Positions 23,862-27,589 of a DNA stretch of 27,589 bases are shown here, piece after piece; the first letter of the stretch is position 1, and each line of letters begins with the position of its first letter. The stretch spans positions 1-27,589 of the forward strand of contig JAEWBY010000093.1 of NCBI GenBank assembly GCA_023390905.1. Reading direction: 5' to 3'. Source of the DNA: Pseudomonadota bacterium (GTDB lineage Bacteria > Pseudomonadota > Gammaproteobacteria > Xanthomonadales > Xanthomonadaceae). The translations under genes and the position numbers were made by a program. The notes under the pieces were generated by a model. That model ran no database searches. It had not been told where the DNA came from and saw nothing but the letters and a program-made list of their open reading frames with translations.

Positions 23862-24584
23862 TCACAGCGCGTCCAGCAGCGGATCGGGAGGCAACTGCGC
23901 CAGCGGCGGCAGGCGCCAGTCGATCGGGGTGACGCCGCGTTCCTGCAGATAACGTTGGGTGGCGGAGAAATGCCCGCAACCGAGAAAGCCGCGATGCGCC
24001 GACAGCGGTGACGGATGCGGCGCACGCAGAACGCGATGCCGACGTGCGTCAATCACCTTGCCCTTGGCCTGCGCGTAGCTGCCCCACAGCAGGAACACCA
24101 GTCCTTCGCGCTGCTCGGCCAATGTCTGGATCACGTGATCGGTGAAGCCTTCCCAGCCCTTGCCCTGGTGAGCGCCGGCGCGGCTCTCTTCCACCGTCAG
24201 CACCGCATTGAGCAGCAGCACGCCCTGCCGCGCCCATGGCAGCAGGCAACCGTGATCCGGTGGCGTGATGCCGAGATCGGCGTTGAGTTCCTTGTAGATG
24301 TTGAGCAGTGACGGCGGCACTGGAACACCAGGCCGCACCGAAAAGCACAGCCCGTGCGCCTGCCCCGGACCGTGATACGGATCCTGTCCCAGGATCACCA
24401 CCTTGACCGCATCGAACGGCGTGGCTTCAAACGCGGTGAAGATGTGCGGTCCCGGCGGAAAGATGCGCGCGCCGGCCTGCTTGCGCTCGCGCAGGTACGC
24501 CGACAGCGCCTGCATGTCCGGACGCAGCAACCAATCACCGACGTGCTGCTTCCAGGAAGGTTCGAGCTTGATGCGATCGTGCAT
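23862..24584 (-). CDS. ung: Uracil-DNA glycosylase (family 1)
   Basis: A 240-residue family-1 UDG, which removes uracil from DNA as the first step of base-excision repair. Water-activating motif GQDPYH at residues 66-71 (Asp68), GQAHGLCFSV, LLLNAVLTVEESRAGAHQGKGWEGFTD, and the leucine-intercalation loop HPSPLSAHRGFLG are all present. I chose ATG 24584 (MHDRIKLEPSWKQHV), the family start; the in-phase reading continues upstream through a ten-unit heptamer array that encodes PATRYPL repeats and is not family sequence. No clear Shine-Dalgarno precedes this ATG. It lies downstream of the double-receiver gene on the same strand, 287 bases away, and converges with the DUF2059 gene. Confidence 0.95.
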   Translation of the reverse strand: MHDRIKLEPSWKQHVGDWLLRPDMQALSAYLRERKQAGARIFPPGPHIFTAFEATPFDAVKVVILGQDPYHGPGQAHGLCFSVRPGVPVPPSLLNIYKELNADLGITPPDHGCLLPWARQGVLLLNAVLTVEESRAGAHQGKGWEGFTDHVIQTLAEQREGLVFLLWGSYAQAKGKVIDARRHRVLRAPHPSPLSAHRGFLGCGHFSATQRYLQERGVTPIDWRLPPLAQLPPDPLLDAL

Positions 24585-24622
24585 GGGGGAAGGCGGGTGG
24601 CGAATTGGGAATGATTGTTCGA

Positions 24623-24692
24623 TAGCGGGTAGCGGGTAGCGGGTAGCGGGTAGCGGGTAGCGGGTAGCGGGTAGCGGGTAGCGGGTAGCGGG
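24623..24692. repeat. Perfect tandem repeat (TAGCGGG)x10 upstream of ung
   Basis: Ten exact 7-base units with no mismatch, then a partial unit. It ends 38 bases upstream of the ung start codon on the minus strand. All three frames through it are open (PATRYPL repeat on the minus strand), and 7 is not a multiple of 3, so unit gain or loss would shift any upstream start relative to ung. Confidence 0.95.
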
Positions 24693-24702
24693 TAGCCGGA
24701 AT

Positions 24703-24816
24703 TGTAGGAGCATGGCCCGGGCCTGCGTTTGTCTAACCAGGACAATCGCGACGACATACATCTTGCGCGATCGATGCGCAGCTGATCTTCATGACCGGCC
24801 TGAAGGATCTCCTACA
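24703..24816. repeat. Inverted GTAG-type ends (TGTAGGAG ... CTCCTACA)
   Basis: An 8-base inverted pair, TGTAGGAG (24703-24710) and CTCCTACA (24809-24816), 114 bases end to end. TGTAGGAGC-like sequences are edge motifs of REP-like repeats in this bacterial family. The centre shows no gene. It may be a decayed REP doublet; low confidence. Confidence 0.35.
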
Positions 24817-24839
24817 GATCGCGATCGCAATTCCGCCCC

Positions 24840-24860
24840 GATTCCCGATTCCCGCTCCCC
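24840..24860. repeat. Short heptamer string (GATTCCC twice, then GCTCCCC)
   Basis: Three consecutive 7-base units just past the stop of the double-receiver gene. Same C-rich heptamer style as 22098-22146, suggesting a genome-wide repeat type. Confidence 0.6.
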
Positions 24861-24871
24861 ATCCCGCAAAC

Positions 24872-25708
24872 CTAGTCACGGCTCCCGCTCTTCAACGCCG
24901 CCAGCCGCAACTGGAACAGCACCTTCGTCACCAGCAGGCGTTCCTCGATGGGCTTGAGCACCAGATCATTGGCGCCGGCCTGCAGCAGTGCGGCCTGGTT
25001 GTCGTGGTTGCTGTCGCCGGTCATCACCAGGATCGGCAGGCGTCGCTTGCCGTAGGCGAAATCGATGCGCACACGCTGCACGACATCGCGACCGCTCAGT
25101 TCGCCCTTCAACGTCACGTCGGTGAGCACGAGATCGAACCGGTGCGTGGACAGGCCCAGGGATTCAGCGGTGAGCAGCGCGAACGCATCCTCGGCCTTGA
25201 GCACGTGCACGACCTTCAGCGATTGCCGTTCGAGCATGCGCTTGGTGGTTTCGGCGACGACGCGGCTGTCTTCGATGTACAGCACCGTCGCGCCCGGGAT
25301 CGCTTCGGGCTGCACGTAGCCGCGGATGAACGCGGCCAGTGCCTCATGGCCCAGCGCCTTGTCGAAGTAGTCGGTGACGTAATCGTTGAAGCGGCGTTCT
25401 TCCAGATGCTGCTGCGCATCGCCGGACACGACGATCACCGGCACGTAGGCTCGGCCGGCCGCTTCACGCACCGCGCGCGCCACTTCCATGCCGTCGCCGT
25501 CGGGCAGGCCGAGCGCGGTGGTCACCAGATGCACTTCGCCGCTGGCCAGCGCCTTGCGCGCTTCGGCGATGCTCGCGCAGCCGATGACCTCGACCCCGGG
25601 CACGTCACGGCGCAGGACGTCGGCGATCAGCTTGCGGACCAGCTTGGATCCGTCGACCACCATGACCCGCGGGGCGTCGCTGATGAGGTGCCGGAGCGCT
25701 TGGGACAT
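24872..25708 (-). CDS. Double-receiver response regulator (REC-REC, no output domain)
   Basis: A 278-residue protein made of two receiver domains and nothing else. Domain 1 (about 12-130) has Asp19, Ser95 and Lys117 at the right spacing, but the phospho-acceptor position is Ala65 (HLVTTALGLPDGDG), so it should not be phosphorylated. Domain 2 (about 140-270) is complete: Glu146-Asp147, acceptor Asp197 (LVLTDVTLKG), Thr230 and Lys252 (LVLKPI). With no DNA-binding or enzymatic output, it likely works by protein contacts, as in chemotaxis, pilus or phosphorelay adaptors. No histidine kinase is adjacent. The start ATG at 25708 lies 13 bases past the ftsX stop on the same strand, so it may be transcribed with ftsEX. 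The N-terminal SQALRHLISD precedes beta-1. Confidence 0.92.
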   Translation of the reverse strand: MSQALRHLISDAPRVMVVDGSKLVRKLIADVLRRDVPGVEVIGCASIAEARKALASGEVHLVTTALGLPDGDGMEVARAVREAAGRAYVPVIVVSGDAQQHLEERRFNDYVTDYFDKALGHEALAAFIRGYVQPEAIPGATVLYIEDSRVVAETTKRMLERQSLKVVHVLKAEDAFALLTAESLGLSTHRFDLVLTDVTLKGELSGRDVVQRVRIDFAYGKRRLPILVMTGDSNHDNQAALLQAGANDLVLKPIEERLLVTKVLFQLRLAALKSGSRD

Positions 25709-25721
25709 GCGGGAGGCCGGG

Positions 25722-26663
25722 TCAGGTTTCAGTCGGGCGAGTCTGACGCAAGAAATACCCGGTCACCAGCCATGCGCCGAGCCAGCCGACGATCGCGGCG
25801 GCGGCGACGACGGCGAGCGCGCGCAGCGGATCCAGCCCGGCCAGCGCGAACTGGCTGCCGTAACTCTGCGCCAGTGCGGCCAGCGGCTGGCGCAGCGCCG
25901 CGGCGGCCGCGGTCAGCAGACCGAGCGCCAACGCACCGGCCACCAGCCCGTACCAGGCGCCCAGATAGATGAAGGGCCGGCGGATGAAACCGTCATGCGC
26001 GCCGAGCAACTGCATCACGCCGATTTCCTCGCGCCGCGACTGGATGTCCAGGCGCACGGTGTTGCCGACGACCAGCAACGCGCCGACGCCGAACAGCAGT
26101 GCCAGCACCCACACCAGCCGCTCGCCGAAACCCAGCCAGCCGCGCAGGCGATCGCGCCAGATAGCATCGTGCTGCACGAGATCGGCCTCGGGCATGTGGC
26201 CCAACGCGGCCACCAGCGCGGACTCGTCACCCTTGGGCGTGATCTTCAGCAGGCTGGGAAGCGGATTGCCTTCCAGCGCATCGAGGCTGGCGCCCAGGCC
26301 ACTGCGCTCGCGGAATTCGACCAGGCCCTGCTCCGGCGTGCGCAACTCGACATCGGCCACATCGGCGCGGCTGCGCAGCTGCACCGCCAGCGATTGGGCG
26401 CGGGTGACATCGATCCCGGGCTTGAGGAAGAGATCGATTTCGCGCGACTGGCTGACGTTGCCGGCGAAGTGTTCGATGTTGGACAGCGCCAGCCACAGCC
26501 CCAGCGGCAGTGCGAACGCCACCGCCATCACACCGATCGTCAGCAGCGTGGCCCACGGCCTGCGCACCAGCCGGCCCAGGCTGGAGACGAAACTGTAGAG
26601 ATGCTGGTCGAGCCAGATGCCCAGCCCGGAACGCTGGCGCGCATAGGTGTTGGCGTCGCTCAT
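25722..26663 (-). CDS. ftsX: Cell-division membrane protein FtsX
   Basis: A 313-residue FtsX. With FtsE it forms an ABC-transporter-like complex that does not transport, but activates periplasmic peptidoglycan hydrolases (through EnvC) at the septum and helps recruit late division proteins. Features: a cytosolic N-terminus with YARQRSGLGIWLDQH, the first membrane span (TLLTIGVMAVAFALPLGLWLAL), a periplasmic domain of about 110 residues (SREIDLFLKPGID to LVQHDAIWR), and three C-terminal spans (LVWVLALLFGVGALLVVGNTV, YLGAWYGLVAGALALGLLTAAAAAL, LRALAVVAAAAIVGWLGAWLVTGYF). The conserved RREEIGVMQLLGA links to FtsE. The start overlaps the ftsE stop by four bases (ATGA). Confidence 0.95.
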   Translation of the reverse strand: MSDANTYARQRSGLGIWLDQHLYSFVSSLGRLVRRPWATLLTIGVMAVAFALPLGLWLALSNIEHFAGNVSQSREIDLFLKPGIDVTRAQSLAVQLRSRADVADVELRTPEQGLVEFRERSGLGASLDALEGNPLPSLLKITPKGDESALVAALGHMPEADLVQHDAIWRDRLRGWLGFGERLVWVLALLFGVGALLVVGNTVRLDIQSRREEIGVMQLLGAHDGFIRRPFIYLGAWYGLVAGALALGLLTAAAAALRQPLAALAQSYGSQFALAGLDPLRALAVVAAAAIVGWLGAWLVTGYFLRQTRPTET

Positions 26664-27346
26664 TCGGCCAGGTCCGCGGGCGAGATGTCATCGACGAGCT
26701 GGCCATGATCGAGCACCAGCACGCGCTTCTTCATGCGCTTGAGCAGCGCGAGATCATGGCTGACCACCAGCACGCTGGTGCCGCGTTCGGGCATCGAGGC
26801 GAACAGCGACATGATCTCGGCGGCCAGGGTCGGATCCAGGTTGCCGGTGGGTTCGTCGGCGACCAGCAGCTTCGGTTCGGCGACGATCGCACGGGCAATG
26901 CCGACGCGCTGCTGCTCGCCGGCGGAAAGCTGCGTGGGCAGCGCGCGCTCGCGATGGCCCAGGCCCAGTCGCGCCAGCACTTCGCGCACGCGCTTGCCGA
27001 TGTCCTCGCGCCGTTCGCCGCGCAGGATCAGCGGCAGCGAGACGTTTTCCATCACCGTGCGATCGGTGAGCAGTCGATGATCCTGATGGACCGCGCCGAC
27101 ATCGCGCCGATGCAGCGGAATGCGTCCGCCGCGCACCTTCAGCAGGTTGCGGCCGGCAAACACCACCGCACCGCGCGTGGGCCGTTCGCTCAGGTGGATC
27201 AGCTTCAGCAGCGTGCTCTTCCCCGCACCGGAATGACCGGTGACGAACAGCATCTCGCCTTCGGCCACGTCAAAACTGACGTCGGCCAGCGCGGTGTGTC
27301 CGCCCGGGTACTGTTTGCTGACGTTCTCGAATCGCAGGACGCTCAT
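26660..27346 (-). CDS. ftsE: Cell-division ATP-binding protein FtsE
   Basis: A 228-residue ABC ATPase, partner of FtsX. Walker A GHSGAGKST (37-45), Q-loop region VGAVHQDHRLL, signature LSAGEQQRVGIARA, Walker B LLVADEPTGNLDP and the H-loop VSHDLALL are all intact. YPGGHTALADVSFDV and IHLSERPTRGAVVF are FtsE-typical. The signature reads LSAGE rather than the common LSGGE. It is translationally coupled to ftsX through a 4-base overlap. ATG at 27346: no Shine-Dalgarno, but CATAAT (5/6 match) lies on the minus strand at 27358-27353, six bases before the start, so a leaderless transcript is possible. The upstream gene on the same strand ends 54 bases away. Confidence 0.96.
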   Translation of the reverse strand: MSVLRFENVSKQYPGGHTALADVSFDVAEGEMLFVTGHSGAGKSTLLKLIHLSERPTRGAVVFAGRNLLKVRGGRIPLHRRDVGAVHQDHRLLTDRTVMENVSLPLILRGERREDIGKRVREVLARLGLGHRERALPTQLSAGEQQRVGIARAIVAEPKLLVADEPTGNLDPTLAAEIMSLFASMPERGTSVLVVSHDLALLKRMKKRVLVLDHGQLVDDISPADLAE

Positions 27347-27352
27347 CCGGCG

Positions 27353-27358
27353 ATTATG
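27353..27358 (-). promoter_or_regulatory. Candidate -10 element of a leaderless ftsE transcript
   Basis: CATAAT on the minus strand (5 of 6 match to TATAAT), ending six bases before the ftsE ATG, which would place the transcription start at or within a base of the start codon. No clear ribosome-binding site is present. No -35 was identified; this is a suggestion only. Confidence 0.3.
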
Positions 27359-27360
27359 CC

Positions 27361-27387
27361 GGAGCCGCGGCGTTGCGCCGAGGCTCC
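27361..27387. terminator. Hairpin between the last gene and ftsE
   Basis: Nested arms GGAGCC (27361-27366) plus CGGCG (27368-27372) pairing with CGCCG (27376-27380) plus GGCTCC (27382-27387), 3-base loop, 13 bases past the stop at 27401. No T tract on the minus strand, so the terminator role is moderate. Confidence 0.5.
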
Positions 27388-27400
27388 TGCGCGCGGTGGA

Positions 27401-27589
27401 TCAACCGCCGACCAGCGATCGCAGCTTGCGGCCGAGACGACTGAAGAACGATGGCTTCTCGTGCTTGGCCGGCGTGGCGGCCGGCGCGGGCGTCGCGGGT
27501 GCGGCGGCGGTCTCGGCGTTCTCCACCGGGCGGCCATGGCGACGGCGACGGCGCTTGCGCGGTGCGCGTTCGCCTTCCGGCGCTTCCGC
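27401..27589 (-). CDS. C-terminal tail of a basic protein, possibly RNA helicase RhlB (N-terminal part outside window)
   Basis: The frame is open from the window edge to a TGA at 27403-27401, giving the last 62 residues. They are a basic cluster (APRKRRRRRHGRP), an Ala/Pro linker (ETAAAPATPAPAATPAKHEK), and the end PSFFSRLGRKLRSLVGG. Basic low-complexity tails of this kind end the xanthomonad RhlB DEAD-box helicases, and rhlB is a plausible neighbour, but no helicase motif is visible here, so the name is a guess from tail style. No start is in view. It runs in the same direction as ftsE with 54 bases between. Confidence 0.65.
   Translation of the reverse strand, partial: AEAPEGERAPRKRRRRRHGRPVENAETAAAPATPAPAATPAKHEKPSFFSRLGRKLRSLVGG

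Noticed and set aside
24623..24692. A CRISPR array
   Set aside because: The units are 7 bases long and contiguous with no spacers; it is a simple tandem repeat.
24585..24761. An N-terminal extension of ung through the heptamer array
   Set aside because: The extension is a PATRYPL repeat absent from the family, and the normal ung start is at 24584. It is kept only as a possible phase effect in the findings.

Overview
This GC-rich window looks like chromosome from a gammaproteobacterium of the Lysobacteraceae/Xanthomonadaceae group (Lysobacter, Luteimonas, Stenotrophomonas or Xanthomonas relatives). The reasons are protein style (speA/speE pair, P-II/ubiK/comM string, STN-type TonB receptor with FecI/FecR), gene order, and short GTAG-type and heptameric intergenic repeats of the kind found in this family. 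No rRNA, tRNA, CRISPR array, insertion sequence or prophage was seen.

Layout. 1-2143 (+): the end of a SPOR-domain envelope protein, a frameshifted lipoprotein alpha/beta hydrolase and a short-chain dehydrogenase. 2229-5146: divergent polyamine genes speA (-) and speE (+), with a strong terminator after speE. 5209-6150 (-): a small secreted protein of unknown function and a P-II regulator. 6324-8115 (+): ubiK and a frameshifted comM. 8200-9951 (-): a frameshifted heme/FAD ferric-reductase-like membrane protein followed by a frameshifted, C-terminally truncated response regulator. 10125-13074 (-): glyoxylate-shunt operon aceB-aceA, divergent from a CysB-like LysR regulator (13180-14148), with a perfect 9+9 bp palindrome between them. 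14272-14616 (+): a VOC protein. 14870-17005 (-): exported cyanophycinase and exported isoaspartyl peptidase/asparaginase. 17136-21966 (+): ECF sigma factor, FecR and an STN-type TonB-dependent receptor, divergent from the cyanophycinase. 22147-23179 (-): arfB and a lysophospholipid-acyltransferase-like protein. 23298-23846 (+): a DUF2059 secreted protein. 23862-27346 (-): ung, a double-receiver response regulator, ftsX and ftsE. The window ends inside the C-terminal tail of a basic protein, possibly RhlB.

How the genes fit together. Most are housekeeping. The most suggestive block is 14870-21966. Two signal-peptide-bearing enzymes that would act in sequence on cyanophycin (polymer to beta-Asp-Arg dipeptide to Asp plus Arg) sit back-to-back with a complete transport-signalling set (outer-membrane receptor, anti-sigma regulator, ECF sigma). 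I infer a possible scavenging system for cyanophycin or isoaspartyl peptides; the sequence does not prove it. aceBA is probably controlled by the divergent LysR protein through the palindrome.

Caveat. Four genes between 437 and 9951 carry one single-base frameshift each, while none was seen in the remaining roughly 17.6 kb. This may be sequencing error, or real decay around the response regulator and reductase.
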